A program made the translations under genes and the position numbers. The notes under the pieces are model-generated. The model was not told the DNA's origin and did not search any database. It worked only from the letters and a program-made list of their open reading frames with translations. 64,000 nucleotides of DNA from Desulfosarcinaceae bacterium (GTDB lineage: Bacteria; Desulfobacterota; Desulfobacteria; Desulfobacterales; Desulfosarcinaceae), in the NCBI GenBank assembly GCA_030066015.1, contig JASJCL010000032.1, positions 1 to 64,000 of the forward strand, written 5' to 3'. Shown piece after piece: positions 15,520 through 25,545 of the stretch. Within the stretch, counting starts at the first letter, position 1. Each line of letters begins with the position of its first letter.

Positions 15520-16563
15520 TTAGCGCAGCTGCTGCAGACCCTTGTCGATGTCGGCCTTGACCCGTTCTGCCGGCGGGCGCAGGTCGGGTATAAAGGCTTT
15601 GCCCGTCAGCTTCTGGTAGGTCTCGATGTAGCGGCAGCCGATCTGGAGGCGTTCATCGTCGGTGTAGGGCTGCCCCGGGGTGCCGATGTCGCGGCCGAAT
15701 TGTTTGGAGTAGGAGGTGGGGCTTTCGCCGGCCGCCATCTTGGCCTCATAGTCCTCGGCCACCCAGAAGCGCGACGAGTCGGGGGTGAGGACCTCGTCGA
15801 TGGTGACGATGGTCCCGTCCTGGGTGCGGCCCAGCTCGAACTTGGTGTCGGGGATGAAGATCCCTTTGGTGTTGAAATGACGGCGGCCCAAGGCATAGGC
15901 CGTCCCCGTCATATAGAGAATCTGTCCGTAGGTGGTGGGATCCACCACGCCGCGGCGATAGAGTTCGCCCGGGCTGACGCTCTCGTCGTGGGCGCCTTCA
16001 TCCGATTCCTTGGTGGAGGGGGTGTCCATCATATAGGGCAGGGGGCCGTTGGCCACCAGGCCTTCGGGCAGCAGATGGCCGCAGAATTCGCGTTTGCCGA
16101 GTTCCACGTAGTGGTAGTAGAGGGAGGTCTCGGTGGAGGACTTGCACATGTGCATGCGCCACACCATCTCGAACATGAACGGCTCGCAGTTCTCGGCGAT
16201 CACGACGGCTGAGTTGGCCGGGGCGTAGCGTTGGGCGTTGGGCAGCACCTCGCGGGTGATCTCCAGCATGGTGTTGGAGATGTCAGTGAGGATCTGGCCC
16301 CGGAAGGGGATAGCGCCGCGCACCATGTCATGGGTGGAGATCTGATCGGTGGCCACGATCACCCGCAGCGGGATGCCGTCCTTGGACATCAAGTCGCTGC
16401 CGGTGAAATTGGCCCTCACCTTGCCCTGGTAGTAGTCGGCCCCCTGGAGCGCCGGCAGGTCACCACTCTCCACCAGCGCCGCCATGCCCGCGCTGTCCAG
16501 GGCCTTGTCCAGGTTCTCTTCAACCAGCTTGGCGATATCCGCTTGAGCGAGTAATGCTCCCAT
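15520..16563 (-). CDS. purC: Phosphoribosylaminoimidazole-succinocarboxamide synthase
   Basis: PurC is the SAICAR synthase of de novo purine synthesis. The start at 16563 (MGALLAQ) follows a GGGGGGAA ribosome site; the longer in-frame version adds 11 unlikely residues. The 347-residue protein is of the longer, eukaryote-like class (about 300 or more residues) rather than the 240-residue E. coli type. YQGKVRANF, IVATDQISTHD and the DTKFELGR and DEVLTPDSSRFW motifs bind the nucleotide substrates. Confidence 0.94.
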   Translation of the reverse strand: MGALLAQADIAKLVEENLDKALDSAGMAALVESGDLPALQGADYYQGKVRANFTGSDLMSKDGIPLRVIVATDQISTHDMVRGAIPFRGQILTDISNTMLEITREVLPNAQRYAPANSAVVIAENCEPFMFEMVWRMHMCKSSTETSLYYHYVELGKREFCGHLLPEGLVANGPLPYMMDTPSTKESDEGAHDESVSPGELYRRGVVDPTTYGQILYMTGTAYALGRRHFNTKGIFIPDTKFELGRTQDGTIVTIDEVLTPDSSRFWVAEDYEAKMAAGESPTSYSKQFGRDIGTPGQPYTDDERLQIGCRYIETYQKLTGKAFIPDLRPPAERVKADIDKGLQQLR

Positions 16564-16664
16564 GTATTCCCCCCCATGATGTCGATGACCTTGCATTGCC
16601 GAGATGACGGCATCCTCTGTTGAGCAGCCTCAATAGCACGACCCACGGGGTGGAACAAGCCGCT

Positions 16665-17561
16665 TCAGCGCCCAGTGGTCAGGCCGAAAAAATCGGCAGC
16701 ATTGCGGTGAAGCACCTTTTCCAGGTCGGTTCTGGACACGTCCACCATCCGCAGCTGTTTCAACTCCCGGTCCCAGGCGAACGGAATATTGGGAAAATCG
16801 GACCCGTACATGACGCGGTCGATGCGGTAGCGGGCGAGGTCCACCTTTTCCGACATGGGAAAATAGTCCGTGAGGGCCATGGTGGTGTCCAACCATAGGT
16901 TGTCGTGGCGTTCGATCATCTCCCGGTAGGCGCTGATCTCGCCGAAACCCAAATGGGGGACGCAGATTTTCAGGTTGGGATAGCGTTCCAGCACCGGTTC
17001 CAACCGGGTGGCCTTGCAGATCTCGTAAGGATCGCAGGGATAGGCCGCGCTCTTGGGCTCCGTTCCGAAGTGGATCACCATGGGTTTGTCGCGATGCTGA
17101 CAGAGATCGAAGATCTCCGCCATCGCCGGCGCGCCGATCTCGAAGCATTGCACATGGGCGTGCAGTTTGACGCCGCCGAGGCCCAGATCGAAGGCGTCTT
17201 TTAAGATCTCCACAGCCCCCGCCTCTCCAGGAAATACCGTGGCCATCCCGGTCACCCGTCCCCTGTGGGGTTGGCATTTGGCCGCCATGTACTGGTTGAG
17301 GCCGCGGGCGATGCCGGGTTTGTGGGCGTACTGGAGGGCCACCACATGTCGAACGCCGTGGCCCAGCAGGAAGCTGAACACCTCGCTGGTGGACAGCACA
17401 TAGCGGTTGCGCCAGGCGTGTGCGGCGAACCAGCGCCGCACGGCGTCGAAGATGCCGCCGGGAAAGACGTGCACATGGGCGTCGATGACGGTGGGCAAGT
17501 CGGATGGAATCGCCGCGCCTTCGGGGCCGTCGTCCATGGGAAGATTGGGGGTCAGCATCAC
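16665..17561 (-). CDS. Amidohydrolase family protein (ACMSD-like, Amidohydro_2)
   Basis: This 298-residue metal-dependent hydrolase or decarboxylase has the first metal motif HVH (His29, His31 in VIDAHVHVF), a lysine-containing GGVKLHAHVQ strand, VIHFGTE, VPHLGFGE and the final YGSDFPN with the catalytic aspartate. This order is typical of the amidohydrolase_2 group (ACMSD, resorcylate decarboxylase, 4-oxalomesaconate hydratase and similar). The substrate is not evident. It follows purC's start region by about 100 bases on the same strand. Confidence 0.8.
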   Translation of the reverse strand: MMLTPNLPMDDGPEGAAIPSDLPTVIDAHVHVFPGGIFDAVRRWFAAHAWRNRYVLSTSEVFSFLLGHGVRHVVALQYAHKPGIARGLNQYMAAKCQPHRGRVTGMATVFPGEAGAVEILKDAFDLGLGGVKLHAHVQCFEIGAPAMAEIFDLCQHRDKPMVIHFGTEPKSAAYPCDPYEICKATRLEPVLERYPNLKICVPHLGFGEISAYREMIERHDNLWLDTTMALTDYFPMSEKVDLARYRIDRVMYGSDFPNIPFAWDRELKQLRMVDVSRTDLEKVLHRNAADFFGLTTGR

Positions 17562-17787
17562 TCCATCCCTTTCGGTGGACAGCCGGAAAAGCGCCGGTCA
17601 CCTTGGCGGATTTTCGACCATCGGGCTTGACGATTCTAGCCATCGCCCCTTACGCTGTTGGCTAGTGGTGTCAATGCGGGCAATACAGGGCACCATCACC
17701 AAACCACAGGGTCCCCCATATCGTCAACGGCCGGGTGTGGCGACCCGGCGGTACCGGTTGCGTGGGCCGCCATGACACTCTGACGCC

Positions 17788-18639
17788 ATGCGGATAAACA
17801 TCATACCCGTGATCCTCGTCACCGGCCTGATTCTGGTGGCCAGCGGCCCTGCCGGCGGCGAACCGCTTGTCTGGTATCAGGCCGATTTTCCGCCCTACGT
17901 CATCCTGGCGGGCCCTGACAAAGCGCTGGGCATCGACAATCAGATCATGGCCTATATGATCGAGCGGCTACCGGGCTACGAGCACCAATTTCGAGTGGCC
18001 AGCTACTCCCGCATCTTGAACGATTTCAAGCGGCAGAAGCCGGGCGTCACCACTCCCCTTTTCCGCACGCCGGAGCGGGAAGAATACGTTCATTACAGCG
18101 ACATCTCCAGCTACCTGGTACTGCCCAATGGTTTCATATATCAAAAGGATGATCTCGCCCGGTATGCGCCCTATCTCCTGGCGGACGGCGCCATCGATCT
18201 GGATGCACTGTGCCAATCGGGTAAATTCAACATCGGCATCTCCGCGGGCCGCAGCTACTTTGGCATCATCGATGCGATGATCCGAAACTACAAAACCGCC
18301 GGCGTTTTTCAGGAACGCACCGGCAGCGATCAATTGGGGACCCTCAAAATGGTGCGGATCAAGCGCTACGATGCCGCTTTCGGGTTTCCGGTCGAAATCA
18401 AATATGGCGGACTTGAACGGGACCTGCGCTTCCTGCGCGTCTCCGGCATGGTGCCCTTTATCCCGGTGTTCTTTGGAACGCCCAAAAACCAATGGGGCAT
18501 CTCCTTGATGGGCAAGTTCAACGCCATTTTGCGCCAGGAGGGCGTCCTGGAGCGATTCGCCCAGTTCTACAGCGCCTGGCTGGATGAAGAGACCCGGCCT
18601 TTCTACGATCAGCTCCGCCACACCTATTATGGCAAGTAG
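17788..18639 (+). CDS. Periplasmic solute-binding protein, family 3 type, orphan
   Basis: This 283-residue protein has an N-terminal signal peptide (residues 1-24) and a fold like that of family 3 solute-binding proteins: WYQADFPPYV at the start, GVTTPLFRTPEREEYVHYSD in the first lobe and a FGTPKNQWGISLMGKFNAILRQEG tail. No permease or ATPase gene is adjacent. Proteins of this size standing alone are common and may be sensors rather than transporters. The ligand is unknown. Confidence 0.7.
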   Translation: MRINIIPVILVTGLILVASGPAGGEPLVWYQADFPPYVILAGPDKALGIDNQIMAYMIERLPGYEHQFRVASYSRILNDFKRQKPGVTTPLFRTPEREEYVHYSDISSYLVLPNGFIYQKDDLARYAPYLLADGAIDLDALCQSGKFNIGISAGRSYFGIIDAMIRNYKTAGVFQERTGSDQLGTLKMVRIKRYDAAFGFPVEIKYGGLERDLRFLRVSGMVPFIPVFFGTPKNQWGISLMGKFNAILRQEGVLERFAQFYSAWLDEETRPFYDQLRHTYYGK

Positions 18640-18738
18640 ATCCGCTCCGCCAACCCCGCCCCTTCAGACGGTGACCCTCTAAGCGGCCACGCCGATCCAT
18701 ATTTAGGGCGGCCCGGAGGATTGGTACGCCAGGCGCCA

Positions 18739-18769
18739 ACAATTTTTTGGTTGACCCACAAAAAATTGT
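18739..18769. promoter_or_regulatory. Candidate operator: perfect 11-base inverted repeat before the PAS regulator
   Basis: ACAATTTTTTG (18739-18749) and CAAAAAATTGT (18759-18769) are perfect inverted repeats with a nine-base spacer that itself contains TTGACC. It ends 15 bases before the regulator start codon. The T/A runs lie inside the arms and no T-run follows, so it is unlikely to be a terminator of the upstream gene. Confidence 0.6.
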
Positions 18770-18784
18770 AAATTAGACGAACGT

Positions 18785-19429
18785 ATGGACCTGAACCAAC
18801 TCGAAACGCTGCGGCGGATGGCCTCGGGAATCGTGGGTGTTTTTGGCGAACGCTGTGAGGTGGTGATTCACGACTTCAGCGATCTCGCCCGTTCCGTCGT
18901 GCATATCGAGGGCGATGTCACCCATCGTTCGGTGGGGGCACCCGTCACCAGCACAATGAAGCGGATGCTGGACGAGTTCGGCGATCGGGTGCCCGACAAA
19001 GTCGCCTACAAGATCACCACCGAAGATGGCAAAGTGCTGCGCTGCGCTTCGATTTTTCTGCGCGACCAGCAGGGCCGCCTGACGGGCTGCCTCTCCATCA
19101 ACTTCAATATCAGCGATTTCATGTTCTTCGCCCAGGCCTTTGCCGATTTTACCAGCCTGCCCGGTGACAACGGCGGCAGCGGCGGTGCAACGCGGGTGGA
19201 TTTTTCCCAGAAGCCGGAACGTTCCATGGAGACCATCGTCGACGACACGGTGACCCGCCGGGGCAAACCGCCCGCCATGATGGACCGGGCCGATCGGACG
19301 GAGATCGTCCGACGCCTGGAGTCGGCCGGGGTGTTCATGGTCAAGGGATCGGTCAACTATTTGGCCCGGGTCTTGGGGGTCTCACCCTACACGGTCTATA
19401 GCTATCTGAAAGAGGTCCGCAGCGCGTGA
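18785..19429 (+). CDS. YheO-like PAS domain transcriptional regulator
   Basis: This 214-residue protein has an N-terminal YheO-type PAS domain (about residues 5-115, with the hallmark [34 protein letters not shown] region) and a C-terminal helix-turn-helix of the HTH_22 type (about 165-212, ending [23 protein letters not shown]). It heads the purine-degradation type cluster and its stop codon lies 48 bases before ygeY, so it is the probable local regulator. The start has no obvious ribosome site, so translation may be leaderless or weak. Confidence 0.88.
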   Translation: MDLNQLETLRRMASGIVGVFGERCEVVIHDFSDLARSVVHIEGDVTHRSVGAPVTSTMKRMLDEFGDRVPDKVAYKITTEDGKVLRCASIFLRDQQGRLTGCLSINFNISDFMFFAQAFADFTSLPGDNGGSGGATRVDFSQKPERSMETIVDDTVTRRGKPPAMMDRADRTEIVRRLESAGVFMVKGSVNYLARVLGVSPYTVYSYLKEVRSA

Positions 19430-19476
19430 GAGGCGTTTCCCTCAATCCACCTCCAAGTGAAAGCAGAGCGAACGGA

Positions 19477-20697
19477 ATGACCGCAATCGACGTGAAGAAG
19501 ATCAACGCATTGGCCGAGGCCTACCTGCCGGAGATGTCGGCCTTTCTGCGCGACATGATTCGACTGCCCAGTGAGAGCTGTCAGGAAGCGGCCGTGGTCC
19601 GGCGGATCCGGCAGGAGATGGAGACAGTAGGCTTCGATCGGGTGGAGGTCGATCCCATGGGCAACATTTTGGGGTATCTGGGAAGCGGCAGCACCACGAT
19701 CGCCCTGGATGCCCATATCGACACGGTCGGGGTGGGCAATCCGGAGAACTGGACCTTCGATCCGTACGAGGGCTATGAAACCGATACCGAGATCGGCGGG
19801 CGTGGGGCCAGCGATCAAGCGGGCGGAATGGCATCCATGGTCTACGCCGGCAAGATCATCAAGGAGATGGGGCTGGACGGCGACTATACCCTGGTGGTGG
19901 TGGGCAGCGTTCAGGAGGAGGACTGCGACGGTCTCTGTTGGCAGTACATTATCAAAGAGTCGGGGCTCACGCCGACCTTCGTGGTGTCCACGGAGCCGAC
20001 CGACGGTGGCATTTACCGCGGCCAACGCGGACGCATGGAGATCCGTGTGGCCGTCCGGGGCGTCAGCGCCCACGGCTCGGCGCCCGAGCGGGGCGACAAC
20101 GCGATCTTCAAGATGGGCCGTATCCTTGGCGAACTGGAGGCGCTCCATGGCCGGCTGCAGAGCGATCCCTTTCTGGGCAAGGGCTCCCTTACCGTCTCGG
20201 AGATCTTCTTCACCTCCCCCTCCCGCTGCGCGGTGGCCGATGGCTGCACCATCTCCATAGACCGTCGACTCACCGCAGGAGAGGACATGGAGCAGGCAAT
20301 GGCGCAGATTCGGCAACTGCCCGCCGTCAAGGCTGCCGCGGGAGAGGTCACCATGTACCGCTACGAGCGGCCCTCCTACACCGGCCTGGTCTACCCCACG
20401 GACTGCTTTTTTCCCGCCTGGGTGCTCGCAGAGGATCATCCCGTCACCCAGACGGCGGTCCGGACCTACCGGCATCTCTTCGCGGCCGAGCCGCGGGTGG
20501 ACAAGTGGACCTTCTCCACCAACGGCGTCTCCATCATGGGCCGTTTCGGCATCCCCGTCATCGGCTTCGGGCCGGGCAAGGAGGCCCAGGCCCACGCGCC
20601 CGACGAGAGGACCTGGAAAGCCGACCTGGTGCGGTGTGCGGCCTTTTACGCCGCCATGCCCCTCACCTACTTGAACGGACGACAGGCACTGGGATGA
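19477..20697 (+). CDS. ygeY: YgeY family M20 peptidase-like hydrolase
   Basis: The 406-residue protein closely resembles E. coli YgeY, including [45 protein letters not shown] and [21 protein letters not shown]. It is an M20-fold zinc hydrolase with Asp/His/Glu ligands in the DAHIDT and QEED motifs. The start at 19477 aligns with the E. coli N-terminus; a GTG at 19426 overlapping the regulator's stop would add 17 residues. YgeY is part of the anaerobic purine-degradation gene set of gut bacteria and was earlier catalogued as selenium-linked; the exact substrate remains uncertain. Confidence 0.92.
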   Translation: MTAIDVKKINALAEAYLPEMSAFLRDMIRLPSESCQEAAVVRRIRQEMETVGFDRVEVDPMGNILGYLGSGSTTIALDAHIDTVGVGNPENWTFDPYEGYETDTEIGGRGASDQAGGMASMVYAGKIIKEMGLDGDYTLVVVGSVQEEDCDGLCWQYIIKESGLTPTFVVSTEPTDGGIYRGQRGRMEIRVAVRGVSAHGSAPERGDNAIFKMGRILGELEALHGRLQSDPFLGKGSLTVSEIFFTSPSRCAVADGCTISIDRRLTAGEDMEQAMAQIRQLPAVKAAAGEVTMYRYERPSYTGLVYPTDCFFPAWVLAEDHPVTQTAVRTYRHLFAAEPRVDKWTFSTNGVSIMGRFGIPVIGFGPGKEAQAHAPDERTWKADLVRCAAFYAAMPLTYLNGRQALG

Positions 20698-21644
20698 CCC
20701 AACAGCTGGCCTTCATCGCCATCGGCGGCAATAGTCTCATTAGGAGCAAGGCGCTCATGAGCGTTGAAGACCAGCACCGTGCCATCCGGGAGACCATCCA
20801 CCACGTGGCCGATCTCATCGCCCTGGGATATCAGGTGGTCATCTCCCACGGCAACGGTCCCCAAGTGGGCTTCATCCTGTTGCGATCGGAGGTAGCCCGG
20901 CGGGAGACCGGCCTGCACCCCGTCCCATTGGTCAGCGTGGTGGCCGATACCCAGGGCGCCATCGGCTATCAGATCCAGCAGGCATTGGGCAATGCGCTGA
21001 CGGATCGCCAACTGGCGGGCCAGTGCGTGACGGTGGTGACCCAGGTGGTGGTGGACAGGGCCGATCCCGGCTTCGCCCATCCCGCCAAACCCGTGGGTGA
21101 ATTTTACACACCGGACCAGGCGGCGACCATTCGCCGCGACTTTCCCCACTGGCACCTGGCCCCAGACGCCGGCCGCGGTTTTCGTCGCCTGGTGCCGTCA
21201 CCGCGTCCCCTGGCAGTGGTGGAGACCCCTGCCATCCGGACCCTTCTGGCGAATGGCTACCACGTGGTCGCCGCCGGCGGCGGCGGCATCCCAGTGGTGC
21301 AGACCGAGGCCGGGCTGGAGGGCGTCGACGCCGTCGTCGACAAGGATCTGACCGCCAGCTTGCTGGCCCGCGAGGTGGGCGCCGAATTGCTCATCGTCTC
21401 CACGGCGGTGGAGCAGGTGGCCCTCCACTACGGCGGACCGCATGAAGCGGGGATTGGCACCATGACCGTTGCCGAAGCTGAAACCTACATGGCCGCCGGC
21501 CATTTCGCCCCCGGCAGCATGCTGCCCAAGATTCAAGCCGCCGTGGCATTTCTCAAGGCCGGCGGCCGCGAGGTGATCATCACCGCGCCCGCCCACATCC
21601 GCGATGCGGTGGTGGCCGGCAAAGGTACCCACGTGATCCCCTGA
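20694..21644 (+). CDS. arcC: Carbamate kinase
   Basis: This 316-residue amino-acid-kinase-fold enzyme makes ATP from carbamoyl phosphate and ADP. The start at 20694 forms an ATGA overlap with the ygeY stop; upstream sequence in this frame is not coding. [42 protein letters not shown] and [10 protein letters not shown] are family hallmarks, the last being the conserved lysine region. In the cluster it would recover ATP from the carbamoyl phosphate made by a transcarbamoylase, as in arginine and allantoin fermentation. The E. coli ygf/yge region has the parallel yqeA. Confidence 0.94.
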   Translation: MTQQLAFIAIGGNSLIRSKALMSVEDQHRAIRETIHHVADLIALGYQVVISHGNGPQVGFILLRSEVARRETGLHPVPLVSVVADTQGAIGYQIQQALGNALTDRQLAGQCVTVVTQVVVDRADPGFAHPAKPVGEFYTPDQAATIRRDFPHWHLAPDAGRGFRRLVPSPRPLAVVETPAIRTLLANGYHVVAAGGGGIPVVQTEAGLEGVDAVVDKDLTASLLAREVGAELLIVSTAVEQVALHYGGPHEAGIGTMTVAEAETYMAAGHFAPGSMLPKIQAAVAFLKAGGREVIITAPAHIRDAVVAGKGTHVIP

Positions 21645-21737
21645 CGACCGCGGCAGAAGATCCTCCCACCGGCAGTTGGCTGCAGGGAGGCAGTGGTAGC
21701 GATATCGGAACAACGTCTGGAAAGGAACCGAAAGCGG

Positions 21738-22934
21738 ATGGACACCATCAAGATAAGCGAGATGATCAAGAGCCTGGCCACCTTGGATTACGAAGGGATG
21801 TACCAGACCGATTTTCTGCTCACATGGGAGAAGACGGTGGACGAGGTGATGGCCACCTTTCTGGTCGCCGATATTCTGCGCGGCCTTCGAGAGCGGAACG
21901 TCACCAGCCGCATCTTCGACAGCGGACTGGGGATCTCCATCTTCCGTGACCAGAGTACCCGCACCCGCTTCAGCTTCGCCAGCGCCTGCAATCTCCTGGG
22001 GCTGGCGGTCCAGGATTTCGACGAGGGCAAATCCCAAGTGGCCCATGGCGAGACGGTGCGTGAGACGGCCAACATGGTCTCTTTCATGGCCGACGTCATC
22101 GGCATCCGCGATGATATGTACATCGGCAAGGGCAACGCCTACATGCGCCAGGTGTCGGCGGCGGTGCAGGCGGGCTACCATGAAGGCGTCCTGGAACAGC
22201 GCCCCACCCTGGTCAATCTCCAGTGCGATATTGACCATCCCACTCAGAGCATGGCCGACATGCTTCACTTGATCAGCCATTTCGGCGGGGCAGACCAATT
22301 GGCCGGAAAGAGGCTCGCCATGACCTGGGCTTACAGCCCCTCCTACGGCAAGCCCCTCTCGGTGCCCCAGGGCGTGATCGGATTGATGACACGCTTTGGC
22401 ATGGATGTGGTCCTGGCCCATCCGGAAGGGTACGACGTGATGCCCGAGGTAGCGGCTGTGGCCGAAAGCAACGCCAGCGACAGCGGCGGCCGGTTCACCA
22501 CCACCCATGACATGGCCGAGGCCTTCGAGGGCGCCGATATCGTTTACCCCAAGAGCTGGGCCCCCTTTGCGGCCATGGAGAAACGCACCGACCTTTTCGA
22601 CGAGGGCGACCTCGACGGCATCGCGGCGCTGGAGAAACAGCTGCTCGCCCAAAACGCCGATCACCAAGACTGGACCTGCAGCGAGGCCCTCATGACCGCC
22701 ACCCACGAGGGCAAAGGCCTTTACCTGCACTGTCTGCCGGCCGACATCAGTGGCGTCAGCTGCGAGGCCGGTGAGGTGGCGGCCGTCGTCTTCGATCGCT
22801 ACCGGGTACCCCTCTACAAACAGGCCAGCTACAAGCCCTATATCATCGCCGCCATGATCCTGCTCAGTAAACTGCGCCACCCTGCAGACACACTGGCGGC
22901 CCTTCTGGAGGTGGGCCGGCGGCGAATGGGATAG
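21738..22934 (+). CDS. ygeW: YgeW-type carbamoyltransferase
   Basis: This knotted transcarbamoylase (398 residues from the start at 21738, which aligns with E. coli YgeW) has the carbamoyl-phosphate loop FRDQSTRTRFSFASA and the highly conserved AHGETVRETANM, LQCDIDHPTQSMADM, AMTWAYSPSYGKPLSVPQG and LHCLPADISGVSC. The real acceptor of YgeW is not firmly known; it does not act as an ordinary ornithine or aspartate transcarbamoylase. With the carbamate kinase it would convert a carbamoylated intermediate of purine breakdown into carbamoyl phosphate and then ATP. Confidence 0.94.
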   Translation: MDTIKISEMIKSLATLDYEGMYQTDFLLTWEKTVDEVMATFLVADILRGLRERNVTSRIFDSGLGISIFRDQSTRTRFSFASACNLLGLAVQDFDEGKSQVAHGETVRETANMVSFMADVIGIRDDMYIGKGNAYMRQVSAAVQAGYHEGVLEQRPTLVNLQCDIDHPTQSMADMLHLISHFGGADQLAGKRLAMTWAYSPSYGKPLSVPQGVIGLMTRFGMDVVLAHPEGYDVMPEVAAVAESNASDSGGRFTTTHDMAEAFEGADIVYPKSWAPFAAMEKRTDLFDEGDLDGIAALEKQLLAQNADHQDWTCSEALMTATHEGKGLYLHCLPADISGVSCEAGEVAAVVFDRYRVPLYKQASYKPYIIAAMILLSKLRHPADTLAALLEVGRRRMG

Positions 22935-22961
22935 GGGCTGAATCGATACGGGGATGGGTGC

Positions 22962-25541
22962 ATGCTTGAATTCTCCTTGAATGGCAGTTCAGTGGTGTTT
23001 ACCGGCGATCCCGGGCGTTCCTTGCTCTCCTATCTAAGGACAGAAGCGGGGATCTTTTCGGCCAAGGACGGCTGCTCGGGCCAGGCCACCTGTGGCGCTT
23101 GCCTGGTGGAGGTGGCGGGCCGGCCCGTCCTGGCCTGCGCCACCCCCATGGAGAAGGTGGCCGGTCGGGACGTTGTCACCATCGAAGGCTTCCCCGAGGG
23201 GGTGCGCCGCACCTTGGGGCGCGCCTTCGTGGCGGCGGGCGCCGTCCAATGCGGATTCTGCACGCCGGGGATCCTCACCCGGGCCAAGCTCCTGCTGGAT
23301 TCCCAGCCCAATCCCAGCCGGTCCGAGGTGGCCAAATCCCTCAAATCTCACCTATGCCGCTGCACAGGTTACGTTAAAATCGTCGACGCCATCCTCCTGG
23401 CCGCCGCCGCCCTCCGGAATGGCGACGAGATCGCCTGGGAGACGGGCACCGGCGTTGGCGTGTCCACCCCCAAAGTGGATGCCTACGAAAAGGCGGTGGG
23501 CCGAAGTGCCTTCATCGACGACATGCAGATCGCCGGTATGCTGCACGGGGCGCTCAAATTCAGCGATCATCCCCGGGCCCGGCTGCTGGGCATCGACGCC
23601 GCCGCGGCGGAGCAGATGCCGGGTGTTATCCGCGTTTTCGGCGCGGCAGACATCCCCGGCGCACGCTATCAGGGCATCAAGGTCAAGGACTGGCCCATGT
23701 TTGTGGCCATAGGGGAGGAGACCCGCTGTATCGGGGATGTGATCTGCGGCGTCGTGGCCGAGAGCGATGCCCTGGCGCGGGCGGCGGTCGACGCCATCCG
23801 GGTGACCTACGACATCCTCGAACCTCTTACCGACGTCGCGGCCGCGGCCGATAGCCCGGTGAAGGTCCACCCCGACGGTAACCTCTTGAAGGAGACCGTG
23901 ATTCGCCGGGGCGAACCGGTGACGTCCTTGTTTGCCGCCGCCGCCCATGTTGTGGCGGGCGAGTTCGAAACCCCTTTTGTGGAGCATGCCTTCCTGGAGA
24001 CCGAGACCAGCATCGCCGTACCCGCAGATGTCGACGGGGGGGGGCTGACGGTTTACTCCCAGAATCAGGGCATTTTCGCCGATCGCCGTCAGATCGCCGA
24101 TCTGCTGGCGATACCCGAGAGGTTGATCGACGTGGTGCAGGTGGCCGCCGGCGGCGGCTTCGGCGGTAAGGAGGACCTCACCGTCCAGCACCATGCCGCA
24201 CTTTACAGCCACTGTCTGCAGCGGCCGGTGAAGGTCCATTTGCGTCGGCCCGAATCCCTGCGCATGCATCCCAAGCGCCACCACATGCGGCTGCACTACC
24301 GACTGGCCTGCGATGCCCAGGGGCGCCTGACGGCCCTCGAAGCCCGCATCCTGGGCGACACCGGCGCCTATGCATCGGTGGGCGGCGAGGTGGTGGCCCG
24401 CACCGGGACCCACGCCGCCGGTGCCTATCACCTGCCCAGCGTGGATGTCGTGGCCCGGGCCTACTATACCAACAACCCGCCGGCGGGCGCCTTTCGGGGC
24501 TTCGGCGTCAACCAGGCCACCTTCGCCATGGAGCGCATGGTGGAGGCGCTCTGCGAGGCAGGGGGCTTTGATCCCTGGGACTTCCGCTACGCCAACGCCC
24601 TGGACAAAGGGCGCATGACCACCACCGGCCATGTTCTGGGCGACGGCGTTGGGTTGCGCCAATGTCTGGCGGCGGTCAAACCGGCATACGACCGCACCGC
24701 CTGCACCGGTCTGGCCTGCGCCATCAAGAACTGCGGCATCGGCAACGGGGTGGAAGAGATCAGCGACACCCGCCTCAAGGTCGCCGCGGCCGACCGCATC
24801 CTTCTCTACCACGGATGGACCGAGATGGGGCAGGGGATGCATACCGTTGCCTGTCAGATCCTCTGCGAGGTCCTCGGCCTGGACGCTGCCGTGACGGTCG
24901 ATATCCGCTGCCACACCGCCGCCGAAGCGGTGGGTGGCATGACCACCGCCAGCCGGGGGACCGTTCTGCTGGGCAATAGCGTGATCGCAGCGGCTGAAGG
25001 GCTGAAGGCCGATTTGGCGAACGCTTCCCTGTCGGACTTGGTGGGACGCGAGTACAGCGCCCGCTACCGGGTGGACTGGACCACGGCCCCCGACGCGCCG
25101 GGCGGTGTGGTCAGTCACTTCTCCTATGGCTATGCGGTCCATATGGCCGCTCTCGACTCGGACGGCGCCATCGATACCATCTATGCCGCCCACGATGCCG
25201 GCCGCATTGTCAATCCCCTCCTATTCGAAGGCCAGGTGGAGGGTGGCGTGGTGATGGGGCTGGGCTACGCCACCCGGGAACGCTTTCCCCTCAAGGCGGG
25301 CCGCCTGACATCAGAGAAGCTGGCCGCCCTCAAACTGCCCCGGGTCAAGGACGTTCCCGCCATCGTGGTGATCGGCATCGAATGCCCCGATACCATGGGA
25401 CCCTTCGGGGCCAAAGGGGTGGGAGAGATCGGCACCATCCCGACGGCACCGGCCATCGCCAACGCCTATTGCCGCTATGATGGCCAGCCCCGCAACCGTT
25501 TGCCCCTGGCGCCCGTAAAGCGGGTTCCCAAAAAGGAGTAG
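22962..25541 (+). CDS. Selenium-dependent xanthine dehydrogenase type molybdenum hydroxylase (2Fe-2S + Mo subunit fusion)
   Basis: This 859-residue protein fuses a two-cluster 2Fe-2S domain to the molybdopterin domain. The plant-type cluster uses Cys38, Cys44, Cys47 and Cys59; the second cluster uses Cys97, Cys100, Cys132 and Cys134. The Mo part has AAGGGFGGKED, AFRGFGVNQ, a TEMGQGMHTVACQ segment and the catalytic glutamate in AKGVGEIG. There is no FAD domain in the protein and no FAD subunit gene beside it. The layout matches the family annotated as selenium-dependent xanthine dehydrogenase, where selenium is a labile Mo ligand rather than selenocysteine, so no in-frame TGA is expected. Substrates in the family include xanthine, hypoxanthine or related purines. 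Confidence 0.92.
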   Translation: MLEFSLNGSSVVFTGDPGRSLLSYLRTEAGIFSAKDGCSGQATCGACLVEVAGRPVLACATPMEKVAGRDVVTIEGFPEGVRRTLGRAFVAAGAVQCGFCTPGILTRAKLLLDSQPNPSRSEVAKSLKSHLCRCTGYVKIVDAILLAAAALRNGDEIAWETGTGVGVSTPKVDAYEKAVGRSAFIDDMQIAGMLHGALKFSDHPRARLLGIDAAAAEQMPGVIRVFGAADIPGARYQGIKVKDWPMFVAIGEETRCIGDVICGVVAESDALARAAVDAIRVTYDILEPLTDVAAAADSPVKVHPDGNLLKETVIRRGEPVTSLFAAAAHVVAGEFETPFVEHAFLETETSIAVPADVDGGGLTVYSQNQGIFADRRQIADLLAIPERLIDVVQVAAGGGFGGKEDLTVQHHAALYSHCLQRPVKVHLRRPESLRMHPKRHHMRLHYRLACDAQGRLTALEARILGDTGAYASVGGEVVARTGTHAAGAYHLPSVDVVARAYYTNNPPAGAFRGFGVNQATFAMERMVEALCEAGGFDPWDFRYANALDKGRMTTTGHVLGDGVGLRQCLAAVKPAYDRTACTGLACAIKNCGIGNGVEEISDTRLKVAAADRILLYHGWTEMGQGMHTVACQILCEVLGLDAAVTVDIRCHTAAEAVGGMTTASRGTVLLGNSVIAAAEGLKADLANASLSDLVGREYSARYRVDWTTAPDAPGGVVSHFSYGYAVHMAALDSDGAIDTIYAAHDAGRIVNPLLFEGQVEGGVVMGLGYATRERFPLKAGRLTSEKLAALKLPRVKDVPAIVVIGIECPDTMGPFGAKGVGEIGTIPTAPAIANAYCRYDGQPRNRLPLAPVKRVPKKE

Positions 25542-25545
25542 ACCG

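Noticed and set aside
18640-18738. Reading the inverted repeat at 18739-18769 as the terminator of the upstream binding-protein gene
   Set aside because: No T-run follows the second arm on the plus strand, and the repeat lies 100 bases from that gene but 15 bases from the next start codon.
19938-20693. A long open frame overlapping ygeY and continuous with the carbamate kinase
   Set aside because: Before 20694 it has no family resemblance, is Arg/Pro-rich as expected of a shifted GC-rich frame, and ygeY is conserved in the other frame. The carbamate kinase starts at 20694.
22962-25541. Selenocysteine codon in the selenium-dependent dehydrogenase
   Set aside because: The reading frame has no internal TGA. 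Selenium in this family is a labile ligand on molybdenum, not selenocysteine.
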